Source: an uncultured Saprospiraceae bacterium (GTDB lineage Bacteria > Bacteroidota > Bacteroidia > Chitinophagales > Saprospiraceae). Taken from it: DNA of 64,000 nucleotides. The translations under genes were made by a program, and so were the position numbers. How positions within the stretch are numbered: the stretch's first letter is position 1; each line of letters starts with the position of its first letter. The notes below the pieces were generated by a model. It saw only the letters and a list, made by a program, of their open reading frames with translations. It did no database searches and was not told the origin of the DNA. Below are positions 8,713 to 18,527 of this stretch, in pieces. The DNA is taken from assembly GCA_937941765.1 (NCBI GenBank), contig CALDGQ010000017.1, positions 179,531 through 243,530 of the forward strand. The letters run 5' to 3'.

Positions 8713-11700
8713 TTATAGTTTTAAATAGTTTTCGTTTAGTACGATTTTTAGATTTTCCAACAATTCATCTGCATTTTCCCTCGTAAAAACCATAGGCGGT
8801 TTTATTTTGATGACATTGTGTAATGGTCCATCTGTACTCATCAAAAATCCTCGCTCACTCATTCGATTTGCCAAATAACTAGTTTCTTTATCAGCAGGCT
8901 CCAAAGTCTTTGGGTCTCTTACTAATTCAAGTCCTAGAAATAAACCTTCTCCTCTGACATCTCCAATGATCGGAAATTCTATTTGCAATTTTCTTAATTC
9001 ACTTTTCAAATAGATTCCTAATTGTTCCGCATTTGCTTGTAGTCCTTCTTGTTGTATAACGTTTAGCACTTCCATTCCTATTGCACAAGAAACAGGATTT
9101 CCACCAAAGGTATTGAAATACTCCATTCCATTTGCAAATTTTTCTGCAATTGCTGGTGTTGTTACAACGGCTCCGAGTGGATGACCATTGCCAATTGGCT
9201 TACCCATGGTAACAATATCTGGAATGACACCTTGCAGTTCAAATCCCCAAAAGTGTTGACCTACTCTCCCCATTCCAACCTGTACCTCGTCTGCAATCGC
9301 CAATCCTCCGGCAGCTCTAACATGGTCAAATGCGTACTTGAAATAGTTTGGTGGTGGAACAATTTGACCACCACAACTTAAAATACTTTCAATGATAAAT
9401 GCAGAGGGAGCTACTCCGTTTTTTTTCATTTTTTGAATTACTTCTTTGATATGAGCGGCATATTTTTCACCCGCATTTTCATCTTTGTAAATCCCTCGAT
9501 AGGTATCTGGTGCAGGAACTTTATGAATATGAGGTAAACATCCCATGCCTCCTTTTCCATCAAACTTATAAGAAGAAATTGCAACGCATGCAGCCGTATT
9601 TCCATGATAACTTGCTTCGGAAATGATGTACTGATGTTGTCCTGACCAAATATCCGCCATCCGCATGGCTAACTCATTGGCTTCACTACCAGAATTTACA
9701 AAATGAACTACACTTAACGCTTTTGGCAATGTTGCAGTTAAAGCTTCTGCATACTTTACTAGGTTTTCATGCAGGTATCTGGTATTGGTGTTTAGGACTT
9801 GTAATTGTCTTGTTGCAGCTTTTACAATTTGGGGATTTTGGTGTCCAACATGTGGCACATTGTTGACCGTATCGAGATATTTCCTACCTGTCTGATCATA
9901 TAGATATTGCATATGACCACGCACCATATGATGCGGATCTTGATAGGACAAACTAAGTGAACGACCAAGATATTCTTTTCTTTTATTTAAAATTGCTGTT
10001 CTACTTAATGAAGCTTCCTCCTTTTCTGGAATATTAAAAATGGGGAATGGATTCGGAGAAAGACTTGCCCAGACATCTAAATCTCGTGAACGGGCAACGC
10101 CAGGAAAGTCCCCTTCATAATCCAACATATCCAATACAATTTGAAAATGAAGATGTGGATTCCAATTTCCATTTTCTTCATAATATCCCATGGCTGCAAT
10201 TTCTTGCCCTTTCATGATTTGTAATCCAGGTTGCCAATCTTTGATGGAATCCCAGTTGAGATGTCCATATAAAGTATAAAAATAGGTTACTTCAAGCTTC
10301 TCCGCTGTTGTTGCTTCAAGCGTCTCCGCTTGAGAAGCCATCATATGCTTCAAAATTAAAGTAGGGCCATAATCCCTTGGAGCTGTATTGTTAGATACCG
10401 AATATACAACCGCATCCCAGGGTGCAAAAATAGGCGTTTTAGCTTTAGCAAAAATATCCAACCCAAGATGAGTCGCTCTCCATTCTTTTCCTTGATTTCC
10501 ATTTATTTCAAATGCGTTGGTGGTATAAAATATCCTTGCTTCTAAATATTTTCCGATTGCGAAGTCTGTTCCAGATTCATTGATAACATCTTGAATCCGG
10601 CGATTAAGTTGAGCTGCATCTTTGACCACATCCAAATTCCCTAATTCTTTACTTCCAACTGACAAATCTAAGTGTGCTATTTTTTCATTGGATAAATTTG
10701 CAGAAACTAAGCTTGTGGGTTTGTTGGATAGACACCAAGTTTGAAATTTGCTTTGATTTGGACAGGGTTCCAACCCACAAGCAGCTCTTAAAGTATAATT
10801 AACGAAAGCAGGAGAAAGTTGTCTCCATTTTTTTAATAAGTCCCATGCAGGTTTTTCAGAAATAGATAAATATTCATTTCCAGGATTCGCTTTTTTGTTG
10901 ATGGCTGAATTGGTGACTGTTAATAACAATCTGCATGCAATCAAAGTGTAGAGTGCTTCAATCTCTTTTTCTTCAAGAGGAAACGCTGCATGAAAACCTT
11001 TTACCACATCGAATGCAGCATCCAAAGGCAAAGCATGTCCCATTAAAGCATATGCACAGGTGATGGCCAGCTCGTTGATTCGTAGTGTGTACATCGCATC
11101 GCCAAAATCAATAAAGCCGGCAATAGATATATGACCTTCATTCGTTTTGGTGACAATGTTGTAGTCATTGATATCATTGTGTGCAACTCCACTCCTGAAT
11201 TCTTTTAAATTTGGCAATAATTCTTTTTCAAATTTCTGAATAAAGTAAGTGGCCATTTCTTTTTCAACTTCATTGAACAAATCGAAATGCGGTTTTGTCC
11301 ACATCACTTTTGAGACATTCCACTTGTAAGTTCGTTGAGCTGCACGATGATCGAAATCACATAGTAATTGATGCAATTGTCCACTAGCTTTTCCTAACTC
11401 ATAACATAATGCAGGTGAATGAGGGTTGGTATTGGCATACAAATCTCCTGCTATCCACGAAATTAATCTTGCGAATCGACTTTCTCCTTTATCCGTTTTT
11501 ATTGTAGTTATTAAGTTACCGGATTTGTTGGGATAAATTTGTGGTAAGTCAAGAGTTGATTCTTTTTGTTGTAAATGGTTCATCATCGCTGACTGAAGAT
11601 TCAACAAATCTTTGTCTTCGTCAGGTCCGGCGATTTTTAAGAGATACTTTTTACTAGGTGTAGTTATTAAGAAATTTAGGTCGATTTCACCTGGAAGTGG

Positions 11701-11787
11701 TTTTACACTTTTTAGATCAATGTCATAAAAGTACAAAGCTACTTCTGTTGCAAGTTCTTTTTGTTCTTCAGCCTGATTTGTCTTCAT
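8713..11787 (-). CDS. trifunctional fusion: APH-type kinase, M23 peptidase-like domain, class III PLP enzyme
   Basis: A 1024-residue protein. The start at 11787 is preferred because the longer frame to 11841 begins inside the terminator of the upstream gene. Residues ~1-340 form an aminoglycoside-phosphotransferase-fold kinase with catalytic HNDINDYN (His203, Asp205, Asn210) and IDFGD. Residues ~400-590 form an M23/LytM domain that keeps its metal ligands: HLGLD (His440, Asp444) and HLHF (His545, His547). Residues ~600-1024 are a class III aminotransferase fold with [21 protein letters not shown] (Asp833) and the PLP lysine in [11 protein letters not shown] (Lys863). The C-terminal part most resembles the ethanolamine-phosphate and phosphohydroxylysine phospho-lyases (human ETNPPL/PHYKPL). 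A hydroxylysine-kinase-like domain in front suggests phosphorylation followed by elimination on one chain. The substrate is inferred. Confidence 0.88.
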   Translation of the reverse strand: MKTNQAEEQKELATEVALYFYDIDLKSVKPLPGEIDLNFLITTPSKKYLLKIAGPDEDKDLLNLQSAMMNHLQQKESTLDLPQIYPNKSGNLITTIKTDKGESRFARLISWIAGDLYANTNPHSPALCYELGKASGQLHQLLCDFDHRAAQRTYKWNVSKVMWTKPHFDLFNEVEKEMATYFIQKFEKELLPNLKEFRSGVAHNDINDYNIVTKTNEGHISIAGFIDFGDAMYTLRINELAITCAYALMGHALPLDAAFDVVKGFHAAFPLEEKEIEALYTLIACRLLLTVTNSAINKKANPGNEYLSISEKPAWDLLKKWRQLSPAFVNYTLRAACGLEPCPNQSKFQTWCLSNKPTSLVSANLSNEKIAHLDLSVGSKELGNLDVVKDAAQLNRRIQDVINESGTDFAIGKYLEARIFYTTNAFEINGNQGKEWRATHLGLDIFAKAKTPIFAPWDAVVYSVSNNTAPRDYGPTLILKHMMASQAETLEATTAEKLEVTYFYTLYGHLNWDSIKDWQPGLQIMKGQEIAAMGYYEENGNWNPHLHFQIVLDMLDYEGDFPGVARSRDLDVWASLSPNPFPIFNIPEKEEASLSRTAILNKRKEYLGRSLSLSYQDPHHMVRGHMQYLYDQTGRKYLDTVNNVPHVGHQNPQIVKAATRQLQVLNTNTRYLHENLVKYAEALTATLPKALSVVHFVNSGSEANELAMRMADIWSGQHQYIISEASYHGNTAACVAISSYKFDGKGGMGCLPHIHKVPAPDTYRGIYKDENAGEKYAAHIKEVIQKMKKNGVAPSAFIIESILSCGGQIVPPPNYFKYAFDHVRAAGGLAIADEVQVGMGRVGQHFWGFELQGVIPDIVTMGKPIGNGHPLGAVVTTPAIAEKFANGMEYFNTFGGNPVSCAIGMEVLNVIQQEGLQANAEQLGIYLKSELRKLQIEFPIIGDVRGEGLFLGLELVRDPKTLEPADKETSYLANRMSERGFLMSTDGPLHNVIKIKPPMVFTRENADELLENLKIVLNENYLKL

Positions 11788-11812
11788 GTTTGTAAATATA
11801 GGAAAGGTGGAT

Positions 11813-11855
11813 AAAAAAAATAGCCTAGCGTCTTTAGACACTAGGCTATTTTTTT
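11813..11855 (-). terminator. terminator after the S9 peptidase gene
   Basis: The stem TAGCCTAG (11821-11828) and CTAGGCTA (11841-11848) is flanked by A8 and T7, so it could work on either strand. It sits 20 bp past the S9 peptidase stop codon and just upstream of the fusion gene. That separates the two genes, at least partly, and fixes the fusion start at 11787. Confidence 0.85.
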
Positions 11856-11874
11856 ATGCTAATAAATTCAAATC

Positions 11875-13806
11875 CTACAAATGTGTTGCAAAAAATCCCA
11901 GCATCGCTTTATAAAACTCAAACTGATTTTCTTCATTGTGAAAACCATGTCCTTCATTATATTTAACCATATATGGGACATCGATTTTGCGCGCTCTTAA
12001 TGAACGAACGATCTGATCTGCTTCGTCGATATTGACACGTGGATCATTGGCTCCTTGTACTACAAATAAAGGACACTTAATTTCATCTACTAGGAATGCT
12101 GGTGAATTTGCTTTCATCGCTTCCTTATCTTTTTCAGGATGTCCAACCATTTCATACAACATTTCTAGATAAGGTTTCCAATATGGAGGAATCGTTTCCA
12201 TGAATGTGAATAAATTGGAAACCCCTACATTGTCTATGGCACATGCATATAAGTCGGGTGTTTTGGTGACACCAGCTAGCGTTGCATAGCCTCCGTAACT
12301 TGCTCCATAAATTGCGATGCGTTTTTCGTCAGCGATTCCTTCGTCCACCAACCATTTTGCTCCATCGGTAATATCGTCTTGCATTTTACGTCCCCATTCT
12401 TTGAAGCTCATTTCCCAAAACTTACGACCATATCCAACACTTCCTCTAAAGTTCATTTGAAAAACAGCATATCCTCTACTTGCTAACAATTGAATCTCTG
12501 GATTGTACGTCCATGAATCTCTTGCCCATGGTCCACCATGTGGGTTGACAACAACTGGAAGATTTTTTGCTTCTTTTCCTTTGGGTAAAGTTAAATAACC
12601 ATTGATTTCATAACCATCACGAGATTTGTATTTGACAGGTTTCATTTCGGCTAAGTCGTCAGGATTAATCCAGGGACTGACATCCGTTATCTTTTCTAAT
12701 TTTTCAGAAGTAGCATCATAGTAATAATAGGCACCTAAGGAACGATCACTATAAGTACGAATCATCATTTTGTTTTCGTCCTTGCTCATTCCAGTCACCA
12801 CAACTTCTTGGTTTGGTAATTTCCCTTCCAGTATTTGTTGCGTACGTTCTCTCTCTTTATCTAAAAAGTAATATTGCCTTTTCCAGGTTGTATAACTAAT
12901 CCCTGTTGGCACTTTTCTTTTCTTGGAATAAAAAATATTATCTACATCTACTTCTTTACTTTCAAAAATAGGATCGCCAACTTCTTTTCCGGTAGCCATA
13001 TCAAACTTGACAATTACGCTTTTATCTCGACCAATATTAGATGCAGCATATACCACACTTCCATTGTCGAAATCGAAAAAGACAGGTGTCATGGATTCTC
13101 GAAAGTTTGTTGTTACAACATCTTTAAACGCTTCTTTTTCAGAAGCACGATACATCACGGTCTGATTGATTCCATCTACCACTTTAACCGCAATTCTTAA
13201 TTTGCCTTCATGATCCGTCATCCAAGTGGAAATCGGTTCTGCTGGGTTGTTATTTTCTGCTAATTGTTGAACTTCTCCAGTATTGATATTAATTCGATAT
13301 GGATCAAAAAGCATTGGATTGTTTTTATTCATCCCAATAATCATTGCATCATCTACATCCTCCAAATTATCAATAATTTCAATTCTCACTTTTTCAAACG
13401 GAGTTAAGTCTTTAGCATTGGTACCATCTTTATCGACTCCAAACAAACTAAAGTTTTCATCTCCACCACTGTCTTTGATAAAAATTAGCTGGTCATTATT
13501 TGCCCAAAAATACCCACTGATATCTCGGTCTGTTTCTGAAGTGATTCTTACCGCTTTTTCTTCGCCAATTTTTTGAATATAAATGTTTCTACGTCTTTCG
13601 TATGGCCCCATGTATGAAAAATACTGCCCATCAGGAGAAAGTTGATAAGAAGATTTATCAGGCGTTTTGAAAAAGTCTTCAACGCTGTACTTATTCTTAG
13701 TAGTACCAGCATCAATTAATTTTTGAAGTTCTTCTGTAGAACTGGGTAATTTTGGGTCACCAGGTAATTTGACCACATCATCTTGAGCCATTGACATAAG
13801 GTTCAT
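11875..13806 (-). CDS. S9 family prolyl-oligopeptidase-type serine peptidase (5' end possibly frameshifted)
   Basis: A 643-residue peptidase with an N-terminal beta-propeller (YQLSPDGQYFSY, GYFWANNDQLIF) and a C-terminal alpha/beta-hydrolase domain. The catalytic serine is Ser503 in YGASYGGYA; the Asp is in GANDPRVN and the His in NEGHGFH near the end. Relatives are acylaminoacyl or dipeptidyl peptidases that trim peptides, usually in the periplasm. The in-frame start gives MNLMSMAQ without a signal peptide. An ATG at 13843, one base out of frame, would encode MRLLYLTLFIFI, a normal signal-peptide beginning. The true gene probably starts there and either carries a one-base frameshift or was misread in a T run. 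Confidence 0.88.
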   Translation of the reverse strand: MNLMSMAQDDVVKLPGDPKLPSSTEELQKLIDAGTTKNKYSVEDFFKTPDKSSYQLSPDGQYFSYMGPYERRRNIYIQKIGEEKAVRITSETDRDISGYFWANNDQLIFIKDSGGDENFSLFGVDKDGTNAKDLTPFEKVRIEIIDNLEDVDDAMIIGMNKNNPMLFDPYRININTGEVQQLAENNNPAEPISTWMTDHEGKLRIAVKVVDGINQTVMYRASEKEAFKDVVTTNFRESMTPVFFDFDNGSVVYAASNIGRDKSVIVKFDMATGKEVGDPIFESKEVDVDNIFYSKKRKVPTGISYTTWKRQYYFLDKERERTQQILEGKLPNQEVVVTGMSKDENKMMIRTYSDRSLGAYYYYDATSEKLEKITDVSPWINPDDLAEMKPVKYKSRDGYEINGYLTLPKGKEAKNLPVVVNPHGGPWARDSWTYNPEIQLLASRGYAVFQMNFRGSVGYGRKFWEMSFKEWGRKMQDDITDGAKWLVDEGIADEKRIAIYGASYGGYATLAGVTKTPDLYACAIDNVGVSNLFTFMETIPPYWKPYLEMLYEMVGHPEKDKEAMKANSPAFLVDEIKCPLFVVQGANDPRVNIDEADQIVRSLRARKIDVPYMVKYNEGHGFHNEENQFEFYKAMLGFFATHL

Positions 13807-14143
13807 TGATAAAAATAAAAAGGGTAAGGTACAAAAGTCTCATTATTGATTTATTTTAAAATATCGAATTGAATTGTAATTATCGTAAGGCTGTTAAAAA
13901 TACAGTTAAACAAAACAATTCAATTATTTAATTGGCAAACTGCCTGAAATTTAAGAACAAACTTGAATTTTTGTTTACAATCATCTTCAATGCAACTATT
14001 TATTCAAAATATCACCCTTGAATGAGCTGCTTTTAGGTGAATAATTTTATTTTTGAGTGACCTAAGACTCACCTTAAGAGACCAACAAATTTAACTACTA
14101 TTTTTTGTGCTGATTACCCCACATCAGCATTTGAAATCTTGGT
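13807..14143. other. divergent intergenic region, 337 bp
   Basis: Lies between the minus-strand S9 peptidase and the plus-strand sulfatase-like gene, so it must hold both promoters. A TAnnTTTG-type box (TATTTTTG) is at 14048-14055 on the plus strand, but without a well-spaced TTG partner. The inverted pair AATTGAATTGT (near 13867) and ACAATTCAATT (near 13914) could form a hairpin. The first ~40 bp hold the out-of-frame signal-peptide start of the peptidase. Confidence 0.45.
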
Positions 14144-15805
14144 ATGTCAATCAAAAAAATGTCAAACTGCTACTATTATATCTTTCTTGGATGGTTGTTT
14201 TGTATCCTCGGATGCAAACTTAGCAACTCTGCTGTTGATCAACCCAACATTTTAATATTAATGGCAGATGATTTATCCATTCATGCCATCAATGGTCTTG
14301 GAAATAACAAAGTAATTACTCCCAATTTGGATCAACTAATTGATAGGGGAACTGTTTTTAAAAACGCTTATAATGCTGGTTCACCTGACGAAAATGTCGA
14401 CAAATTCAGTCGTCAAATGTTTTTTAGTGGTCAACATTTTTTGAATGCTTCATCCGATTCCAAAACTTTTCCAGCACTATTTCAAGCAGCTGGATACGAT
14501 ACTTTTTTTACAGGAAAATGGCAAGGTTCCGAAAAAGAATTTATTTCCAATTTTGCTTCAGGAAAAAATGTTTTTTTTGGAAAAGAACATTACATCGAAG
14601 ATGGTGGTCATGATACACCAATTGTTCAAAATTTTGAAAATGGGACACTAACAGAATCTATATCAAATCAATTTTCCAGTACTGCTTTTGCAAATAGTGT
14701 GATTGATTTTCTTTGGAAAGAAAACAGAAAAGCTCCATTTTTAGCAATCGCTGCTTTCACTTCTCCACATCGTCCTTACATGGCTCCCGAGAAATTTACT
14801 TCTCTATATAATAAAGCGAAAATAAAACTCCCTAAAAATTTTAAAACAGCTCATCCTTTTGACAATGGTGCGTTGGATGTAAAAGATGAAATGATCCACC
14901 CCACTCCACTCAACAAGGAATGGGTACTTCAGGACACTCGTGCATATTATGCTATGATCTCTGAATTAGACACACAAATTGGTAGAATTGTTAGCGCTCT
15001 TAAATTAACAAAACTGGATAAAGAAACCATTGTTATTTTAATGAGTGACAACGGAATTGCTTTAGGACAACATGGCTTGATGGGGAAGCAAAATTTATAT
15101 AAACACACTACTAATATTCCTTTGGTTTTTGCGGGTCCTGGTATTCGAGTAAAATCAACATTGGAAACGAGCTGTTATATTCATGATATCTATCCGACAA
15201 TTTGTGAGTTGGCAAATATCGATGTTCCTAAACATATTGATGGCAAAAGTTTTGCTCCTGCATTCAACAATTCAAACAAAGTAGTACGTAAGAGTTTATT
15301 ATTGGCTTATGGAAATTCACAACGTAGCTTTCTTGCAGCAGATAATTGGAAGTTGATAAAATATTTTGCCGGCAAAAAAGAACGAGTACAATTATTCGAC
15401 TTAATAGAAGACCCGCTTGAATTAAATGATTTGTCAAAGCAACCTATTTTTAGAAAAAAATTGCAACAAATGTCCGACTCCTTAGTGGTACAAATGGCGC
15501 AAAATAATGATAGTATGATGAAATTAGATATGGAATTGAGATATGTTGGAAACAAAAAATCTCCTGAAGTCGCTATCATTTCTTCTGCTCCAAGTACTGC
15601 TATCCATTACACCATCGATGGAACTATACCAACAATTAATTCCCGAAAATACTACCAACCATTTAAGGTAGTAACCGTTGATGGGCAAAAAAATGAAGCT
15701 ACACAAGTCAAAGCTGCTATTTTCATTGGGAATCAAAAGATAGGTAAAGTGGCTGAAATAGAGATTATGCCTAAACAACCCACTGCCGAATTAATCAGCC
15801 AATAA
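14144..15805 (+). CDS. sulfatase-fold lipoprotein with substituted catalytic residues
   Basis: A 553-residue lipoprotein (lipobox ILGC, Cys24). The alkaline-phosphatase/sulfatase fold is clear: LILMADDL (Asp42, Asp43), SPHRPYMAP (His209), MSDNGIALGQHG (Asp302, Asn303, His310) and GKQNLYKHTTNIPLV. Aligned with choline- or iduronate-sulfatase-like proteins (NAYN.GS....VC..SR), the formylglycine cysteine is replaced by Asp86 in VDKFSRQM and the following proline by Phe. The usual TGKWH histidine is Gln127. Residues ~460-540 resemble a chitobiase/hexosaminidase C-terminal module (HYTIDGTIPT). The metal site is therefore only partly kept, so normal sulfatase chemistry is unlikely. It may be a binding protein or a different hydrolase. 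An alternative start is Met6. Confidence 0.82.
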   Translation: MSIKKMSNCYYYIFLGWLFCILGCKLSNSAVDQPNILILMADDLSIHAINGLGNNKVITPNLDQLIDRGTVFKNAYNAGSPDENVDKFSRQMFFSGQHFLNASSDSKTFPALFQAAGYDTFFTGKWQGSEKEFISNFASGKNVFFGKEHYIEDGGHDTPIVQNFENGTLTESISNQFSSTAFANSVIDFLWKENRKAPFLAIAAFTSPHRPYMAPEKFTSLYNKAKIKLPKNFKTAHPFDNGALDVKDEMIHPTPLNKEWVLQDTRAYYAMISELDTQIGRIVSALKLTKLDKETIVILMSDNGIALGQHGLMGKQNLYKHTTNIPLVFAGPGIRVKSTLETSCYIHDIYPTICELANIDVPKHIDGKSFAPAFNNSNKVVRKSLLLAYGNSQRSFLAADNWKLIKYFAGKKERVQLFDLIEDPLELNDLSKQPIFRKKLQQMSDSLVVQMAQNNDSMMKLDMELRYVGNKKSPEVAIISSAPSTAIHYTIDGTIPTINSRKYYQPFKVVTVDGQKNEATQVKAAIFIGNQKIGKVAEIEIMPKQPTAELISQ

Positions 15806-15992
15806 ACAGTAAGTTCACACCCAACCAATAGGTTATCAATTTTCGTTTCTTATTTAGAATGAATTTATGCTCAATAAATGTTATTGTTTGCACACTAGGA
15901 TTATCTTTGTACAGTTCTAACTTATATAATACAGATTGAACACTACAATGACGATATTTTAGAATACAATCTGCATAAATACGAAACACCAA

Positions 15993-16595
15993 ATGAAACA
16001 AACACTTCTTTTACTTATTGCGATTTGTATTTCGTTTGCTGTATTTGGGCAAGAAGAAGAAACTGCCCAAGAAAGAAGAGAACGTCTGAAGTTGGAAAGA
16101 AAAAAAAGTCGAACCAGTCGTAATTCCAATACTGTTTATAGAGAATTTGGTTTTAACATGATCTCTATCATTCAAACCATTCCAGTTTTACCTACTAGTC
16201 GTACTGGGTTTCCAAACCATGTTTTTTTCTTTAAGCGAAAAAAAGCGGATAAAGAACGTGTGTTTCGTTTTCATGCCGGTGGAAGCTTGGGTGGTGTTGA
16301 GTTATCTGTCACCTCATTTGAATTAAAAGTCGGGATGGAATATCCACGATCACTAACAAAAGGTTGGGAATATTATTATGGTTATGATTTTTTGACCTTC
16401 ATCCAACAAGAAGGACAAGGTGGTGGAATCGGTGTCGGTCCTATTTTCGGAATGAAGTATAACCTGAATGATTTTATAACTTTTGGAACAGAAGGGAGTG
16501 CTTATTTTACACTTTCGGGTGGAGATATTGAAGGTGCTGCAATTAATATGCGTCCTTTGAACGGGTTGTTTATGAGTTTCAAATTGTACAAATAA
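15993..16595 (+). CDS. exported hypothetical protein, probable small outer-membrane barrel
   Basis: A 200-residue protein with signal peptide MKQTLLLLIAICISFAVFGQ, then a charged linker (ETAQERRERLKLERKKSR). The remainder is alternating aromatic/glycine strands such as YYYGYDFLTFIQ and GIGVGPIFGMKYNL, suggesting an eight-strand outer-membrane beta-barrel. The gene is 7 bp upstream of another protein of the same style and probably shares its transcript. A TATCTTTG box at 15902-15909 is a possible promoter element. No function recognised. Confidence 0.65.
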   Translation: MKQTLLLLIAICISFAVFGQEEETAQERRERLKLERKKSRTSRNSNTVYREFGFNMISIIQTIPVLPTSRTGFPNHVFFFKRKKADKERVFRFHAGGSLGGVELSVTSFELKVGMEYPRSLTKGWEYYYGYDFLTFIQQEGQGGGIGVGPIFGMKYNLNDFITFGTEGSAYFTLSGGDIEGAAINMRPLNGLFMSFKLYK

Positions 16596-16602
16596 TCAAG
16601 AC

Positions 16603-17259
16603 ATGAAAAAATTGATCTTACTTTGCTTCTTAGTTTTAAATTGCTCGATCCTATTTGCGCAAAGTGAAAAAAAATCTAAAAAAGCCAATAAAGCCACTAC
16701 TGAAGTCGGATTGAATGCTACTTTTCTTGCACGCAATTTTTTTGGTGCGGAAGATGACGTAACCTCTATCAGTGATTATTTGCTCTACTACAAAATTATT
16801 AAAGGAAGAAATGCCTTTCGTTTTGGTCTTGGTGGTTCAATCAATCAACGTTCAGAAACTTTAACGGGACAAAGTCGTGAAGTATTTGCCACTAAGCTAA
16901 ATGCAAGAATGGGTTATGAGCGAAGAAATAAAATGGGTAAAAAATGGATCTATTATTACGGCTTCGATTTAGTGGCTCATTATGACCAATTGGAATTGAG
17001 AACGGTCACTGCAATTGATGATACAACAAGTGCTGATAGATATATTGAAGGTGGTGCAGGACCGGTTTTGGGCATTCAATTTATGATAAATGAGCATATC
17101 GGAATTTCAACAGAAGCGTCTGTTTTATACTTTTTTACTAGCTTTTCAAGTGATGATACTTTTGTTAATTTTCCTGAAATTAACAGCTCTAGAAGGTTTG
17201 AAGAGTTTAGAATTGCAGCAATTGCTCCAACAAATGTTTATATAAGTGTTAAATTTTGA
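16603..17259 (+). CDS. exported hypothetical protein, probable outer-membrane barrel
   Basis: A 218-residue protein with signal peptide MKKLILLCFLVLNCSILFAQ and then a lysine-rich linker. It contains the same YYYGFDLVAHYDQ and GGAGPVLGIQFMINEHIGIS pattern as the preceding gene (YYYGYDF..., GGIGVGPIFGMKYNLNDFITFG). The two look like diverged paralogs in one transcript. The last residues (TNVYISVKF) end in a typical barrel-terminal aromatic. Function unknown. Confidence 0.65.
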   Translation: MKKLILLCFLVLNCSILFAQSEKKSKKANKATTEVGLNATFLARNFFGAEDDVTSISDYLLYYKIIKGRNAFRFGLGGSINQRSETLTGQSREVFATKLNARMGYERRNKMGKKWIYYYGFDLVAHYDQLELRTVTAIDDTTSADRYIEGGAGPVLGIQFMINEHIGISTEASVLYFFTSFSSDDTFVNFPEINSSRRFEEFRIAAIAPTNVYISVKF

Positions 17260-17272
17260 CAAAACGATGGCA

Positions 17273-17303
17273 TTTGACTAGTTTTCTTAACACTATACTT
17301 TTG
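17273..17303 (+). promoter_or_regulatory. Bacteroidota-type promoter for the dihaem peroxidase
   Basis: A TTTG (-33 element) at 17273-17276 and TACTTTTG (-7 element, TAnnTTTG) at 17296-17303 are separated by 19 bp, matching the known Bacteroidota sigma-ABfr consensus. The predicted leader to the ATG at 17357 is about 45 nt. Confidence 0.65.
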
Positions 17304-17356
17304 TTTTACTGAAAAGCGTTATACCTTATATATTCAAATTAGAAAATACCCTGATT

Positions 17357-18442
17357 ATGAAAAATTCAATCTTTTATGTATTAGCTCTTGCTTTTGTTTC
17401 CTATGCAATCACTGGTTGTGTAAAAAGCATTGATAGCGAACCTTTAGAATTATCTCAATTGGAATTGCCAACTGTTCCTTACAATTATGCGAACATTGAA
17501 ATTCCTACTCATATTAATATGCAGGATAATTCACCAAATGATAATCAAATATCAGATCATGGTGCAACTTTAGGTAGAGTACTTTTCTATGAAAAAGCAA
17601 TGTCTAAAAACAACACCATAGCGTGTGCTTCTTGTCATGAACAAGCACTTGGATTTGCAAACGCTACTGCCTTCAGTGAAGGTTTTGAAGGACAAATGAC
17701 TACTAGAAATTCTATGGCTATTGCAAACCATCGTTTTGCAGAACAGTTTTTCTGGAACTCTGATAATAGACCTTTAGAAGAGCAAGTTATACAACCTGTT
17801 CAGAATCATATTGAAATGGGAATGGAAAGATTGGAAGATCTGGCACTTAAAATTGATGCGATCCCGTATTATGATGACTTGTTTGATAAAGCTTTTGGTT
17901 CTACAGAAGTAACAAGTGATAAGATTGGTAAAGCATTGGCTCAATTTCTTCGTGGAATGGTTTCTACAGATTCAAAGTATGACAAAGCTATGGTTGCTAA
18001 CAATAATTTTGCAGACTTTACAGAATTAGAAAAAGCTGGTTTTGAAGTTTTCGAAAATAAAGCAAATTGTGCAGATTGTCATAATCCTGGTTCTGATTTC
18101 GCCGCTTCTTGGAGAGGTGCAACCAATATCGGACTTGATATGGATTATGCGGATGAAGGTGCTGGAAACGGTAGATTCAAAATTCCATCATTGAGAAATG
18201 TTGCAGTAACTGCTCCTTACATGCATGATGGTCGATATGTTACATTAGAAGAAGTTATCGAACACTATGATAACGGTGTTAAACCTCATCCAAGTTTAGA
18301 CTGGGCATTACAAGGAAATGGCGGAGCTCAAAATTTAGATTTGACACTTGCTGAGAAACAAGCTTTGAAAGCTTTCTTAATGACTTTGACAGATGAGCAG
18401 TATCTAACAGATGCAAGATATAGCAATCCATTTATTGATTAA
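17357..18442 (+). CDS. MauG/CcpA-type dihaem cytochrome-c peroxidase lipoprotein
   Basis: A 361-residue periplasmic lipoprotein (lipobox ITGC, Cys21). It has two c-type haem sites: CASCH (Cys90, Cys93, His94) and CADCH (Cys238, Cys241, His242). Both lie in a CCP_MauG context (LGRVLFYEKAMSKNNTIAC, GFANATAFSEGF, and FKIPSLRNVAVTAPYMHDG after the second haem). Family members reduce hydrogen peroxide with electrons from cytochromes or oxidise protein side chains; which applies here cannot be read from sequence. It has its own promoter and a strong terminator, so it is probably monocistronic. Confidence 0.9.
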   Translation: MKNSIFYVLALAFVSYAITGCVKSIDSEPLELSQLELPTVPYNYANIEIPTHINMQDNSPNDNQISDHGATLGRVLFYEKAMSKNNTIACASCHEQALGFANATAFSEGFEGQMTTRNSMAIANHRFAEQFFWNSDNRPLEEQVIQPVQNHIEMGMERLEDLALKIDAIPYYDDLFDKAFGSTEVTSDKIGKALAQFLRGMVSTDSKYDKAMVANNNFADFTELEKAGFEVFENKANCADCHNPGSDFAASWRGATNIGLDMDYADEGAGNGRFKIPSLRNVAVTAPYMHDGRYVTLEEVIEHYDNGVKPHPSLDWALQGNGGAQNLDLTLAEKQALKAFLMTLTDEQYLTDARYSNPFID

Positions 18443-18461
18443 GTATTGATTTTTGGATTTG

Positions 18462-18499
18462 AAAAAAGCGTTCCGACTTTGGTTGGGACGCTTTTTTTT
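18462..18499 (+). terminator. intrinsic terminator after the dihaem peroxidase
   Basis: The arms AAAAAAGCGTTCCGAC and GTTGGGACGCTTTTTT form a GC-rich stem closed by T8, 20 bp past the stop codon. Confidence 0.9.
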
Positions 18500-18527
18500 A
18501 GGTGGTACTTGGGGGACGTGAAGGGGT

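Noticed and set aside
11788..11841. Upstream start for the kinase/M23/PLP fusion
   Set aside because: The first codons would lie in the terminator hairpin of the preceding gene; Met at 11787 begins a normal kinase N-terminus.
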